Counted from the stretch's first letter, positions 54,594-63,362 are shown. The stretch: 64,000 nucleotides of DNA from Caballeronia megalochromosomata (GCA_001580565.1 LRBF01000209.1:1-64000); one strand, 5' to 3'. The notes: generated from the sequence alone by a model not told the origin. Numbers and translations are program-made.

Positions 54594-55796
54594 ATGTCGG
54601 ATAGAAATCAGAAACTCGAAGCCGCGCTCGCCGCATTGCCGGAATTGGCAGAGTCCATCGGCGAAGAAGCGGCTGCACGCGAGGCGCGCCGCGAACTGCC
54701 GTTCAAGGCCTTTACGCTGTTTCGTCGGTCGGGACTCGGCACATTGCGCTTTCCCCTCGAATGGGGCGGACTCGGCGGCTCGCTGGAAAACGTCTTCGAA
54801 GTGGTCGCAACGCTTGCCGCGCACGAAAGCAACGTCGCGCACGCGTTGCGCATTCATTTCGACCAGACAGAAGCGCTGTTGCTATCGCCGCGCACGCCGT
54901 TCAATGCATTGCAGATCAAGCGTGTGGCAGAAGGAGCGATCTTTGGCGGCGCATCGACCGAAGCGGGAACATCGCGTCCCGGGGAAATCACGACGCAACT
55001 CCGGCGCGAAGGCGATCACTTCCGTCTCAGCGGTCGCAAGTACTACGCGACGGGCACCGCGTTCTCCGATTACGCGCGCCTGAACGTGCAGGACGAGCAC
55101 GGCGAAGCCGCGATAGCGGTCGTGCCGGTTAGACGCGAAGGGCTGCATGTGCTCGACGACTGGGACGGCATGGGGCAACGCATGACCGCGAGCGGCAGTC
55201 TCGAGTTCGACGATCTCATCGTGTACGCCGACGAGGTCACGCCGCGCGTGCAGACGACGCTCACGGGTCGCCACGGCGGCGCGCTGCGTCAGTTGCATCT
55301 GGTCGCGGTGGCGGCGGGCATTGTACGCAACGTAGTCGCGGATGCGCAGCGCTATGTGCTGAAGCACGGGCGGCCTGTGCTGCACAGCGCGGCCCCGTCC
55401 GCGCGAGAAGACGCGTTCATTCAGCAGGTCGTAGGCGAACTGAGCGCGAACAGTCATGCGATCGATGTGCTCGTGCGCGACAACGCACGCGTGCTCGAAC
55501 GATCGTCCCAGGCAATCCGCAACGGCGACGCAAATGCCGACGCGCTCGTGCTCGAAGGCGCACTCGCGACTGCGCGCACGCAGATCGTCGTCAGCAAGCT
55601 CGCGCTCGGTGCCGCGGAACGGATGTTCGAGGCGGGCGGCGCATCGGCGACGGCACGCGCGCATAACTTCGATCGTCACTGGCGCAATCTACGCACGATC
55701 TTTAGCCACAACCCGCTGCTGCACAAGGCGCGCGTGATCGGCGATTACGCGCTTAACGGCGTGACGACGCATCTGACGGAAGGGCGTGTGTTTTGA
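54594..55796 (+). CDS. Acyl-CoA-dehydrogenase-like flavoprotein (DszC/SfnC-type)
   Basis: The 400-residue protein has the DszC/SfnC arrangement: LGTLRFPLEWGGLGGSLENV, FGGASTEAGTSRPGEITTQL, FRLSGRKYYATGTAFSDYA, DWDGMGQRMTASGSLEFDDL and the C-terminal FSHNPLLHKARVIGDYALNG typical of DszC relatives. Such enzymes add oxygen to sulfides, sulfoxides or sulfones using reduced flavin. It lies 34 bases after the ATPase gene, thus in the importer operon, opposite the operon with the DszB- and SfnG-like genes. Confidence 0.85.
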   Translation: MSDRNQKLEAALAALPELAESIGEEAAAREARRELPFKAFTLFRRSGLGTLRFPLEWGGLGGSLENVFEVVATLAAHESNVAHALRIHFDQTEALLLSPRTPFNALQIKRVAEGAIFGGASTEAGTSRPGEITTQLRREGDHFRLSGRKYYATGTAFSDYARLNVQDEHGEAAIAVVPVRREGLHVLDDWDGMGQRMTASGSLEFDDLIVYADEVTPRVQTTLTGRHGGALRQLHLVAVAAGIVRNVVADAQRYVLKHGRPVLHSAAPSAREDAFIQQVVGELSANSHAIDVLVRDNARVLERSSQAIRNGDANADALVLEGALATARTQIVVSKLALGAAERMFEAGGASATARAHNFDRHWRNLRTIFSHNPLLHKARVIGDYALNGVTTHLTEGRVF

Positions 55797-55937
55797 GGAT
55801 CTGCGCCGATCGCGTCATCCTCGCCTAGCGCCTTTAGACGGCCGATAAACAAATGATCAAATATTGGTTATGCGCGAAGCGACCTGCGGCGAGAATGAAG
55901 TTTCCACTGAATGCTCGAGTGACGGAGAGAGTCGAAC

Positions 55938-56591
55938 ATGACCGAACGCACCGCGTGGTGCACGGAGGGGCGGGTCGTCGCAGCGCCGCCACCCGTCACG
56001 CTCGTGACGGTTCCGGACCTGCACGGCAGTGAGGGAGCGCATTGGCAGAGCTGGCTCGAGCGTCAGATGCCCGGCGCGCAGCGCGTCGAGCAGCAGGACT
56101 GGGATGCGCCGCATCTCGACACCTGGAGCGTTGCAGTGCGCGGCACCCTGGCGGACGTGAGCGGTCCGGTCGTGCTCGCCACGCATGGCTTCGGATGCCT
56201 CGCGGCCGCGCATGCGCTGACCCGCTCCGATCGTTCGGCGCATGGCCTATTCAACCCGCTCGATGTTGAAGTGCTCGGCGTGCTGCTGGTCGCACCGGCG
56301 AGCCCGGCACGGTTGCGCTTCGCCGGTGCTTTCGACGCGCGCAGACTCGGCGTGCCATCGCTCGTAGTCGGCAGCACCACGGATCCTTGGCAGCCGATCG
56401 ACGAAGCACGCATGTTGGCGCAGCGCTGGAACAGTGCGTTCGTCAATCTCGGCGATGCGGGGCATGTCGACGTCTCGGCGGGTTTCGGTCCATGGCCGCT
56501 GGCGCGGCACTTCATCGAGACGCTCGCGCGGCGCGTGAATGCGCGTGACGAAGAGGAAGGCGGCGCATTGCCGCGGCGAGCCTGCAGTTAA
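55938..56591 (+). CDS. RBBP9/YdeN-type alpha/beta-hydrolase fold protein lacking the nucleophilic Ser
   Basis: The 217-residue protein has the RBBP9 pattern: VTVPDLHGSEGAHWQSWLER, then the nucleophile elbow LATHGFGCLAA and a late STTDPWQPIDEA (Asp) and GDAGHVDVSAGFG (His). At the elbow the usual His-Ser-Phe-Gly is His-Gly-Phe-Gly: Gly84 replaces the catalytic Ser. Asp and His remain. It is probably not a Ser hydrolase. It lies 141 bases after the DszC-like gene on the same strand and may be a separate transcript. A one-base change (AGC to GGC) would explain it. Confidence 0.8.
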   Translation: MTERTAWCTEGRVVAAPPPVTLVTVPDLHGSEGAHWQSWLERQMPGAQRVEQQDWDAPHLDTWSVAVRGTLADVSGPVVLATHGFGCLAAAHALTRSDRSAHGLFNPLDVEVLGVLLVAPASPARLRFAGAFDARRLGVPSLVVGSTTDPWQPIDEARMLAQRWNSAFVNLGDAGHVDVSAGFGPWPLARHFIETLARRVNARDEEEGGALPRRACS

Positions 56592-56620
56592 AGCGTGCGG
56601 CCGGCGGCGCCCGCGATGGC

Positions 56621-57454
56621 CTAGGCAGTCAGGCGAGACCTGGCGGCGCGGCCCTCAGCACGTCGACGTGTTTTCAGCGCGAGCTCGACGAAGGTGTGGG
56701 CGATCGGCTGCTGCTCCGCGATGATTGCCCGCGTAATGGCTTCGGTACCGAACACCTGCCGGCTCACCGCGAGCTCGACGACGGGTTTGGGCAGGCCCCA
56801 TAGGCGCGCGAGTTCGTCCGGATGCTGCTTGGACCCATTGATCGACCGCCTTGATCTCCTCGATGACGATGCGGATCACGTCGCCATTCTTCGCCACATA
56901 GTCTTGCGACGAGAAGTAATAGGCACGGTTGCCCACGACGGCGTTCGAGTCCGCTACGACGGGCGCATTCAGCGACTGCTGCGCGGCGAGGAAATACGGA
57001 TCCCAGACGACCCAGGCGTCGATCGAGCCGCGCTCGAAGGCGGCGCGCGCATCGACGGGCGCGAGATAGGCGAGTTAAGCGTCGCGATACTGAAGGCCAT
57101 GCTGGCGCAGCAGCTTCACGAGAAAGTATTGGACATTGCTGCCCTTGTTCAGTGCGATGCGCTTGCCCCTCAGATCCGCCACCGTTTTGACCGACGATTG
57201 CGCCGGCACGAGCACGGCTTCGGAGCTCGGGCGCGTCGGCGTCGCGGCGACGTAGGCGAGCGGCGCGTCGACGGCCTGCGCGAAAATCGGCGGCGCTTCG
57301 CCCACGTCGCCGAAATCGATCGAGCCCATTGAGCGCGCTTCGAGCTGCACTGGACCGGCGGAGAAGTCCGTCCAGCCGAGGGCGGCGGCGCCCGTTGCGG
57401 CGCGCGCTGAAAGGACAGAAAAGCGCGACGATCGGTGATTTTCATTCTCGACAT
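56621..57454 (-). pseudogene. ssuA: Broken SsuA-like sulfonate-binding protein
   Basis: Pieces of an SsuA-type protein appear in three frames: a Tat-like start (ITDRRAFLS) from 57454, then MGSIDFGDVGEAPPIFAQAV, DLRGKRIALNKGSNVQYFLV, an in-frame TAA at about 57075 to 57077 after LQYRDA, then LAYLAPVDARAAFERGSIDA and AVVGNRAYYFSSQDYVAKNG, and the end VELALKTRRRAEGRAA in another frame down to 56621. Two frameshifts (about 57420 and 56825) and a stop exclude a working product. It is a decayed sulfonate receptor. Confidence 0.8.
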
Positions 57455-57720
57455 GGCTGAAGCTCTGATTTGCGAAAGCTTCAGATGCTAAGACGAGCGC
57501 CCCTTCCGACCAACGTAGCGATGCACATAGCGCTATCGCAACTTGCTTCATATTCGTGTGCGCGTGACGCCGATACGGGTGTCGCGCCAAATCGCCATGC
57601 CTGCTTTCTTCGTGACAAAAACTTCGTTCCATCGCAGCGGCCACACCGATAGAGTGCCAGCCTCGCCTTCGTGCCGACGCCCAGCGACGCGCACCGGCGC
57701 AACGAACAAGGAACTCAACA

Positions 57721-58542
57721 ATGAAAATCAAGACCTGGGGCGCGGTGCTCGCGGCACTGCTGGCAGTGGCTTCGAATGCCGCGCATGCGGATAGGCTCGA
57801 CGACATCAAGAAAGCCGGCGTGCTGCGCGTCGCGGCGTTCGACAGCAATCCGCCGTTCGGCTTCGTCGATCCGAAGGACAATCAGATCGTCGGTCTCGAT
57901 GTCGACTATGCGCGCGCCGTGGCGAAGAGCCTGGGCGTCAAGCTGGAAGTGCAGCCGACCAATCCGGCCAATCGCATCGCGTTCCTGAAGTCGGGCAAGG
58001 TCGATCTCGTCTTCGCCAACTTCACGATCACCGACGAGCGTAAAAAGGAAGTCGATTTCAGCACGCCGTACTTCGCATCGGGCACGCAGTTCATCGCGAA
58101 GAAGGGCGTGCTGAAATCGCCCGATCAGATCAACAGCCTCCGCATCGGCGCGGACAAGGGAACGACCAACGAACAGCAGGTGCGCGCGAAATTCCCGAAC
58201 GCGACCATCGTCGCCTACGACGACACGCCATTCGCCTTCGCCGCGCTGCGCACGGGCAACGTGCAGGCGATCACGCAGGACGGGCCGAAGCTGGTGGCCC
58301 TGCTTGCGCGCGTGCCGGACAAGGCCAGCTACGAGATTCCCGCCTTCATGATCTCGAACGATTACGAAGGCGTCGGCGTGCCGAAGGGCGAGACGCGCCT
58401 GCTCAACGCCGTGAACGGCACGCTTACGAAGCTCGAAGCGGATGGCGATGCCTCGCGCATTTACGACAGGTGGTTCGGCCCGAAGAGCGCGGCGCCGCTG
58501 CCGCGCCTCTTCAAGATCGGCGATCCGCAAAAGAACGGTTGA
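57721..58542 (+). CDS. Family-3 ABC substrate-binding protein (amino-acid/cystine type)
   Basis: The 273-residue protein has a signal peptide (VLAALLAVASNAAHA) and SBP_bac_3 blocks: LDDIKKAGVLRVAAFDSNPP, FGFVDPKDNQIVGLDVDYAR, KSGKVDLVFANFTITDERKK, EVDFSTPYFASGTQFIAKKG. It should bind a polar amino acid or a sulfur amino acid such as cystine. The two permeases follow 12 bases on. The ligand is not predictable, but the neighbourhood suggests a sulfur-containing one. Confidence 0.9.
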   Translation: MKIKTWGAVLAALLAVASNAAHADRLDDIKKAGVLRVAAFDSNPPFGFVDPKDNQIVGLDVDYARAVAKSLGVKLEVQPTNPANRIAFLKSGKVDLVFANFTITDERKKEVDFSTPYFASGTQFIAKKGVLKSPDQINSLRIGADKGTTNEQQVRAKFPNATIVAYDDTPFAFAALRTGNVQAITQDGPKLVALLARVPDKASYEIPAFMISNDYEGVGVPKGETRLLNAVNGTLTKLEADGDASRIYDRWFGPKSAAPLPRLFKIGDPQKNG

Positions 58543-58554
58543 TCGCCGTCGATC

Positions 58555-59286
58555 ATGCATAGCTGGCTCGACCCGAAATATCTTGCGTGGCTGGAGCAGG
58601 GTTTCGCCGTCACGCTGATGCTGTCCGCGTGCGCGGCGATCTGCGCGACGCTGCTCGGCTTCGCGCTGGCCGTTGCGCGCACGTCGAGCAATGCGGCGCT
58701 CGCACGCGTCGCGGCATCGTATGTTTTCGTCTTTCGCAATTCGCCGCTGCTCGTGCAGTTGCTGTTCTGGTATTTCGGGGCGGCCGTGTTGCTGCCTTCC
58801 GAATGGATGACGTGGCTCAACACGCCGCATGCCGCTATGCTCGGACCATTCGCCTTGCGTTGGCCGAGTTTCGAGGTGTTCGCGGGCTGGATCGGATTGA
58901 CCTGCTACACCACGGCGTTCATCGGCGAGGAGTTTCGTGCCGGCATGCGTGGCGTGAGCGCCGCGCAGGAGCAGGCGGCGGCAGCCCTCGGCATGAGCCG
59001 CTACGCTGTCCTGCGCTACGTGATCCTGCCGCAGGCGCTGCGCATTGCGACGCCCCCGCTCGCCGGGCAATACATGAACGTGGTGAAGAACTCGTCGCTG
59101 ACGATGGCCATAGGCGTTGCGGAGCTGTCGTACATGTCGCGTCAGGTCGATACCGAATCGTTCAGAACGTTTCAGGCATTCGGCACCGCCACTGTGTTCT
59201 ATGTGCTGACCATTGCGGTTATCGAAGCGGCGCTGGTCGTGTGGCAGCGCACCGGCGTGCGCGCGTTGCGGCGAGTTCACGCATGA
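58555..59286 (+). CDS. Amino-acid-type ABC permease (HisM/GltJ-like)
   Basis: The 243-residue permease has VFVFRNSPLLVQLLFWYFG and the EAA loop SAAQEQAAAALGMSRYAVLR with ILPQALRIATPPLAGQYMN, as polar amino-acid permeases. ATG 58555 is 12 bases after the binding-protein gene. Its stop overlaps the start of the second permease (ATGA), showing tight coupling. Confidence 0.9.
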   Translation: MHSWLDPKYLAWLEQGFAVTLMLSACAAICATLLGFALAVARTSSNAALARVAASYVFVFRNSPLLVQLLFWYFGAAVLLPSEWMTWLNTPHAAMLGPFALRWPSFEVFAGWIGLTCYTTAFIGEEFRAGMRGVSAAQEQAAAALGMSRYAVLRYVILPQALRIATPPLAGQYMNVVKNSSLTMAIGVAELSYMSRQVDTESFRTFQAFGTATVFYVLTIAVIEAALVVWQRTGVRALRRVHA

Positions 59287-59978
59287 ACGAGGTCGACTGG
59301 CTCGCGTCGCTGCGCTATCTCTTGCTGGGCGCGTTTCCTTCCGGGCCGCTCGGCGGCGTTGCGCTGACGCTCGCGCTCTCCGTCGCCTCCGCGGTTCTCG
59401 CAGTGATCATTGGACTCGGGGGCGGCATCGCGCTCGCGATGACACGCGGCGTCGCGCAGATCCTTCTCACTGCGCTCGTCGCGTTCTTTCGCGCGATCCC
59501 CGTGCTTATGCTGATCTTCTGGACCTTCTTCCTGATGCCGATTTTGCTGCATGTGAACGTGCCAGGCCTCGCGACCGTCGTATGCGCGCTCGCGCTGATC
59601 GGCGGCGCGTATCTGTCGCATTCGGTCCACGCGGGCATCGTGTCGATCGGCGATGGGCAGTGGCAGGCGGCGATGTCGCTTGGCCTCACGCGTTGGCAGG
59701 CGCTGCGCGAAGTCGTTCTGCCGCAGGCCGTGCGAGTCATGATGCCGTCGTTCGTCAATCAATGGGTGTCGCTCATCAAGGACACGTCGCTTGCTTATAT
59801 CGTCGGCGTGCCGGAATTCACGTTCCTCGCAAATCAGCTCAACAACCGGTTGATGGTCTATCCGGCGCAGATCTTCCTCTTCGTCGGCTTCGTCTATCTA
59901 ATGCTGTGCGGCGCGCTGCAAGGACTTGCACATGTGGTGCTTTCGCCTGCAATGCATTGCAGAAAAGCTCGTTTGTGA
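59283..59978 (+). CDS. Amino-acid-type ABC permease (HisQ/GltK-like)
   Basis: The 231-residue permease has FFRAIPVLMLIFWTFFLMPI, the EAA loop SIGDGQWQAAMSLGLTRWQA and LREVVLPQAVRVMMPSFVNQ, the pair of the preceding permease. No ATP-binding gene follows; the downstream region holds an unrelated gene. The cassette must borrow an ATPase. Confidence 0.9.
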   Translation: MNEVDWLASLRYLLLGAFPSGPLGGVALTLALSVASAVLAVIIGLGGGIALAMTRGVAQILLTALVAFFRAIPVLMLIFWTFFLMPILLHVNVPGLATVVCALALIGGAYLSHSVHAGIVSIGDGQWQAAMSLGLTRWQALREVVLPQAVRVMMPSFVNQWVSLIKDTSLAYIVGVPEFTFLANQLNNRLMVYPAQIFLFVGFVYLMLCGALQGLAHVVLSPAMHCRKARL

Positions 59979-60032
59979 AACGTGTCGCGCGGGCCTAGAT
60001 TGAAAGTCATCGTCATTCGAAGGTAGCGAGTC

Positions 60033-60293
60033 ATGGTGCTTCTCCTGACGCATTACTGGCGCATTCTCTCCAACAACTTCGACCAGTCGAGCGAGCGCCG
60101 TTTTCTGCGCGAAGCCAGACGCGCGATGAACGCCTGCGCGTGCGAAGCGCCGCGTTCGGGCACGCTCGGCAACGATGATGCGAGCCGCGCCGAGCGTCTC
60201 GAACACATCGCGCTCTTCGCGCAAGCCGGATACTTCAACATGGGCAACGCCGTCGATCTTTTCCAGCCACCGGTCGAGCCTCCACCTTTCTGA
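60033..60293 (+). CDS. Possible small hypothetical protein
   Basis: An 86-codon frame starts at ATG 60033 with a GAAGG string about 12 bases upstream and ends with [16 protein letters not shown]. It lies alone in the 424-base gap between the permease and ssuD. Codon use is like that of the neighbours, but opposite-strand frames are also open and no family is recognised. The rest of this gap shows nothing else except the ssuD promoter candidate. Confidence 0.35.
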   Translation: MVLLLTHYWRILSNNFDQSSERRFLREARRAMNACACEAPRSGTLGNDDASRAERLEHIALFAQAGYFNMGNAVDLFQPPVEPPPF

Positions 60294-60346
60294 ACGCGCC
60301 GGGACGCACCTTAGCCACATCAGGCATATCCATAGCTGCATTCGAT

Positions 60347-60377
60347 GGTTAGCCCGTCATGCGCGCGTCGCTAGACT
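60347..60377 (+). promoter_or_regulatory. Candidate promoter of ssuD
   Basis: GGTTAGC (60347 to 60353), as found before the RidA-like and DUF3088 genes, is followed by TAGACT at 60372 to 60377, a -10-like hexamer, 28 bases before the ssuD start. ATGGTT to TAGACT spacing is about 20 bases, longer than usual for a sigma-70 promoter, so GGTTAGC may instead be an activator site. Confidence 0.35.
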
Positions 60378-60405
60378 CTGCGCGAATGCTGCCTCGGAGT
60401 GCATG

Positions 60406-61533
60406 ATGAGTGTCGATGTATTCTGGTTTCTGCCCACCTCGGGCGACACACGCTACCTCGGCGTGTCCGACTTCGGCCGTGCGCCGACTAACGCTTACAT
60501 GCGGCAGATCGCCGTCGCCGCCGATGAGCTGGGCTACGACGGCCTGCTGATTCCGACGGGCAGCAGTTGCCTCGATCCATGGGTGACCGCGGCGAGTCTC
60601 GCGCCGGTCACGCGCCGCATCAAGTTGCTGGTCGCGCTGCGCACCTCGCTCGGCAACGTCACCGCGTCGGCGCGTCAAGCCGCCACGCTCGACGAGGCCC
60701 TGGGCGGCCGGCTGCTGCTCAACGTGGTCCCCGGCGGCGATGCGACGGAACTCGCCGCAGACGGCGTCTTTCTCGATCACGAGCAGCGCTACGAATACGC
60801 GGACGAATTCCTCCGCGTGTGGCGGCAACTCTTCACCGGCGAGGCGATCGATTTCGACGGCAAGCACGTTCGCGTGAGAGGCGCAAAGAACTTTCATGAA
60901 CCCGTGCAGAAGCCCTATCCGCCGCTTTATTTCGGCGGTTCCTCCGAGGCTGCCCACGAAATAGCAGCCGAACACGTCGATACGTACCTCACGTGGGGCG
61001 AGCCGCCCGCCGCCGTCGCCGCGAAGTTCGACGATGTGCGCGAGCGCGCCGCACGCCGTGGCCGCACCGTGCGCTTCGGCGTGCGACTACACGTCATCGT
61101 GCGCGAGACGAACGAGGAAGCCTGGGCCGCCGCCGACTCGCTGATCAGCCGCTTCACCGACGAGGACATCACGCAATCGCAGCAGAATTTCGCGAAGATG
61201 GACTCGGTCGGGCAACGCCGCATGGCCGAACTGCACGGTGGACGGCGCGACCAGCTTGAGATCAGGCCGAACCTGTGGGCGGGCGTCGGGCTCGTGCGCG
61301 GCGGCGCCGGTACGGCACTGGTCGGCGACGCACAGACAGTGGCGACCCGCCTGCAGGAATATGCGGAGGCGGGCGCGGACAGTTTCGTGCTGTCGGGTTA
61401 TCCGCATCTGGAAGAAGCGTATCGCTTCGCGGAACTCGTGTTTCCGCTTCTGCCGGGCAAGAGCCGCGTGACGACCGGCGCGCGGCAGACGGGCGGTGCG
61501 TTTGATATGCGCGCGGGTCACAGCCCGCGCTGA
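60406..61533 (+). CDS. ssuD: Alkanesulfonate monooxygenase SsuD-like (LLM class)
   Basis: The 375-residue enzyme begins [19 protein letters not shown], the SsuD hallmark, and has [60 protein letters not shown] and [20 protein letters not shown]. It cleaves alkanesulfonates to aldehyde and sulfite with FMNH2 and oxygen. ATG 60406 is chosen for its GGAG six bases upstream and family length; ATG 60403 is adjacent. No SsuE is nearby; a TauA/TauC remnant lies downstream on the other strand. Confidence 0.92.
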   Translation: MSVDVFWFLPTSGDTRYLGVSDFGRAPTNAYMRQIAVAADELGYDGLLIPTGSSCLDPWVTAASLAPVTRRIKLLVALRTSLGNVTASARQAATLDEALGGRLLLNVVPGGDATELAADGVFLDHEQRYEYADEFLRVWRQLFTGEAIDFDGKHVRVRGAKNFHEPVQKPYPPLYFGGSSEAAHEIAAEHVDTYLTWGEPPAAVAAKFDDVRERAARRGRTVRFGVRLHVIVRETNEEAWAAADSLISRFTDEDITQSQQNFAKMDSVGQRRMAELHGGRRDQLEIRPNLWAGVGLVRGGAGTALVGDAQTVATRLQEYAEAGADSFVLSGYPHLEEAYRFAELVFPLLPGKSRVTTGARQTGGAFDMRAGHSPR

Positions 61534-61567
61534 GAAAGCGGCGAGCGCCGTCGCCAGGGAGGATCGG

Positions 61568-61789
61568 ATGAAGATGGCCCACGGGAGCGCCTCGTCCACG
61601 AGCGGCCCCGCCTGGGGGCTGGCATTCGGCTTGATCATAACGGCGATCGGCGTGGCGCTGTTGTGTCGCGGCGTATTCTCCTTTACCGACACGGCCGACG
61701 AGTCGCTCGGCGTCGCGGCCTTGCTCGTGGGCGTCTTCATGTCGGCGTATGCCGGCCGCGAAATCCTTCGCGCGACACGACGCAAGTAG
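61568..61789 (+). CDS. Small membrane protein
   Basis: From ATG 61568, preceded by AGGGAGG, the frame gives 73 residues with two transmembrane helices (LAFGLIITAIGVALLCRGVF and GVAALLVGVFMSAYAG). It follows ssuD by 34 bases and could be cotranscribed. The family is not recognised. The basic C-terminus (REILRATRRK) would face the cytoplasm. Confidence 0.6.
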   Translation: MKMAHGSASSTSGPAWGLAFGLIITAIGVALLCRGVFSFTDTADESLGVAALLVGVFMSAYAGREILRATRRK

Positions 61790-61837
61790 CGCCGGTTCCG
61801 CTCCGCGTAATTTACTTCCCGGTCATGCGTGACCGGC

Positions 61838-61933
61838 GCACCCGCCTGCCTGTTCCGACGATCCGTCACCTCGCTCTCGTCGAGCGGCGGCCAGCCGGTC
61901 ATTCTGCGAGCCGTCGTGGGCGTGAGCGCATAG
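61838..61933 (+). pseudogene. C-terminal fragment of a RidA-like gene
   Basis: Codons ending with the TAG at 61931 read SLSSSGGQPVILRAVVGVSA, almost the same as the end of the RidA-like protein at 31182 to 31646 (GGQAVILRAVVGVSD). No N-terminal part is present upstream. On the other strand lies the 3' end of a tauC remnant, so the fragment marks a deletion junction. Confidence 0.6.
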
Positions 61934-62456
61934 CGTATGACCCGAGCGCGCTCCAGTGCCCCTTCCACGGCACCAGCCGCCGCTCCAGCGCGCGCATGCC
62001 GAAGTCGAAGATCGACGCAATTGCGCCGATCAGCACGATGCCCATCCCTACCACGTCGGTGCGCAGAAACCTCGATGCGTTGAGCACCGTCTGCCCGAGG
62101 CCGGTGATGGCGGCGACCATCTCGGCGGCGGCGAGCGTGGTCCACCCGAAGCCCGCGGCGATGTGCAGGCCCGTCAGTATCTCGGGCAGCACGACGTGCC
62201 ACACGACCTGCCGGAAGTTCGCGCCGAGCGACCACGCCGCGTTCACCTGCTCGGTGGGTCGCGCTCTTCATGCCGGCGCGCGCGGCCATCGCGATCGGCG
62301 CGAAACAGGCGAGCCAGATCACGACGATCTTCGCGGTCTCGTCGATCCCGAAGTAGATGACGACGAGCGGCAGATACGCGAGCGGCGGCAGCGGCCGATA
62401 GAACTCCAGCGGCGGATCGAGCACGCCGCGCGCGATGCGGCTCACGCTCATCAGAA
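61899..62456 (-). pseudogene. tauC: TauC-like permease, 3' part, frameshifted
   Basis: The strand reads LDPPLEFYRPLPPLAYLPLV, FGIDETAKIVVIWLACFAPI, then after an extra base near 62257 AAWSLGANFRQVVWHVVLPE and RTDVVGMGIVLIGAIASIFD, as the C-terminal two-thirds of TauC. The N-terminal helices are absent and the sequence is joined directly to the end of the tauA fragment; tauB is missing. The extra base lies in a G run and could be a read error, but the deletion is real. Confidence 0.75.
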
Positions 62457-63330
62457 TGCGGGAACGTCGGCGGCGGCCGCGCCGGATTCCTGCGCGACCG
62501 CCTGCACCTGTTTCGATGCGGCGGTCCAGTCGGCCTTGTGATCGCGGTATTGCGCATCGGTATCGGCGAGCACCCCTGACGAAACCGTTCAGGAAGGCGG
62601 GATTGTCCTGCGCGAACTTGCGCGGCGCGACGAAGCCGTCGAACGTCGCCTTGCCCGATTCCTTCGCGACCTCGCCCGACGTGATGAGCACCTTTTCGCT
62701 CTGCTTGGTCTTGGCGAGCGCCGGATCCCAGATGTAAGTTGCGTCGATATTGCCGCGCTCCCACGCCGCCGCGACTTCGGGACGCAGATTGACGATCTTC
62801 ACCGTCGACGGATCCGCGCCCGCCTGATGCAAGGCGACGAGCGCATGGAAGTGCGACGTCGACACATACGGCACGCCGAGCGTCTTGCCCTTCAGATCGG
62901 TGAGCTTGCTGACGCCGGACCCGTTGCGCGCGACGAGCGCTTCGGCGTCGTTGATGTTGTCGAGAATCCAGAACAGCGACAGAACGACACCTTGCGAGAG
63001 TCCCGCCACGATCGGGCTGGAGCGCGCTTCGCCCACCTGTATGGAGCCCGACGCAACTGCGCGGATGACGTCCGCGCCGCTGCCGAGCTTGCGATACGTG
63101 ACCTTGTATCCGGTGGCCTTCTCGACGGCGCCGCTTGCCTGTGCGCAGCGCCACGGTACCACCATGTCCTGATAGCCGATGACCACCTCGCGCGTATCGG
63201 CCTGTGCGTGAACGGGCGCGAGAACAGCGGCGAGCATGAAGGAAGCGGCGCAGGCGATCAGCGGCGGCGAAGGATAGGAGGTTTTATGGAGCGGACGGAA
63301 TGGTGTGGTGAAGCCTTCGACTATAGGCAC
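62451..63330 (-). pseudogene. tauA: TauA-like taurine-binding protein, truncated and frameshifted
   Basis: A signal peptide (SFMLAAVLAPVHAQA) precedes clear TauA blocks: VTYRKLGSGADVIRAVASGS, IQVGEARSSPIVAGLSQGVV, LGVPYVSTSHFHALVALHQA, VNLRPEVAAAWERGNIDATY. One extra C in a CCCC run near 62575 shifts the frame; the other frame then reads LADTDAQYRDHKADWTAASK and stops at 62451, about 80 residues short of a full TauA. The C-terminus, tauB and the start of tauC are deleted. The start could also be ATG 63237. Confidence 0.8.
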
Positions 63331-63362
63331 TTCGCATGCCGCGGCTACGAATCAATTGTGCG

